Source: OMOG01 sp041485845
Lineage (GTDB): Bacteria; Acidobacteriota; Terriglobia; Bryobacterales; Bryobacteraceae
Direction: 5' to 3'
DNA: 5,339 nt
Assembly (NCBI GenBank): GCA_041485845.1
Contig: JBGPKH010000623.1
Coordinates: 1 to 5,339 of the forward strand
Positions 5,295 through 5,339 of the stretch are shown here, piece after piece; the first letter of the stretch is position 1; each line of letters begins with the position of its first letter. Below the pieces are notes generated by a model. The model had not been told where the DNA came from, ran no database searches, and saw only the letters and a list, made by a program, of their open reading frames with translations. Made by a program: the position numbers and the translations under genes.

Positions 5295-5339
5295 TTACAC
5301 TTTCTTGCCCTTGGCCAGGTCCGGCAAGCGATCGCAGCC
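5295..5339 (-). CDS. C-terminal end of an unidentified minus-strand gene (cut by window edge)
   Basis: Reading the minus strand from the window edge gives GCDRLPDLAKGKKV and then TAA (5295-5297). The lysine-rich ending is typical of a protein C-terminus, and the 132-bp gap to the next minus-strand gene is a plausible intergenic distance. Only 14 residues are visible, so the family cannot be named and the reading frame itself is not proven. If real, it lies upstream of, and in the same direction as, the CoA-binding gene. Confidence 0.4.
   Translation of the reverse strand, partial: GCDRLPDLAKGKKV

Overview
The window is GC-rich bacterial chromosome with very tight gene packing. Protein flavour and gene order (rimO, yacG, pgpA, a TIG/NHL-type beta-propeller gene, cinA, then a CoA-binding protein on the other strand) suggest a member of the Acidobacteriota, perhaps a Solibacter/Bryobacter-like lineage. 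This placement is inference from familiarity with such genomes; the window holds no rRNA or other marker that fixes taxonomy.

Layout. Positions 1-4710 are a run of seven plus-strand genes with almost no spacing, probably one transcription unit that enters from the left edge: the 3' part of rimO (ribosomal protein S12 methylthiotransferase), yacG (small zinc protein, 53 codons), a HEPN-domain protein, an unrecognised 127-residue protein overlapping the HEPN gene, pgpA (phosphatidylglycerophosphatase A), a TIG + six-bladed propeller protein, and cinA (competence/damage-inducible protein with an NMN deamidase domain). Spacings are a 4-nt overlap, 20 nt, a 22-nt overlap, about 17 nt, 2 nt and a 1-nt overlap. 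The minus-strand CoA-binding protein (4698-5162) converges on cinA, and their 3' ends overlap by 13 nt. Its 132-bp upstream region (5163-5294) carries an 8-bp inverted repeat over the start codon and Shine-Dalgarno, a 10-bp palindrome and four tandem 17-bp repeats. The last 45 bases look like the C-terminal codons of a further minus-strand gene.

How the genes relate. rimO, yacG, pgpA and cinA are housekeeping genes of unrelated pathways (ribosome modification, gyrase control, phospholipid synthesis, NAD/nucleotide salvage), so co-transcription is probably for convenience. The two genes at 1178-1953 stand apart. They overlap each other, have visibly lower GC than their neighbours, and one is a HEPN protein whose partner lacks the nucleotidyltransferase signature of the classical MNT/HEPN toxin-antitoxin pair. 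This two-gene cassette is the best candidate for an under-described system here. The next gene, pgpA, has no ATG/GTG/TTG at a plausible position and seems to start at ATT or ATC, possibly a scar of the cassette's arrival.
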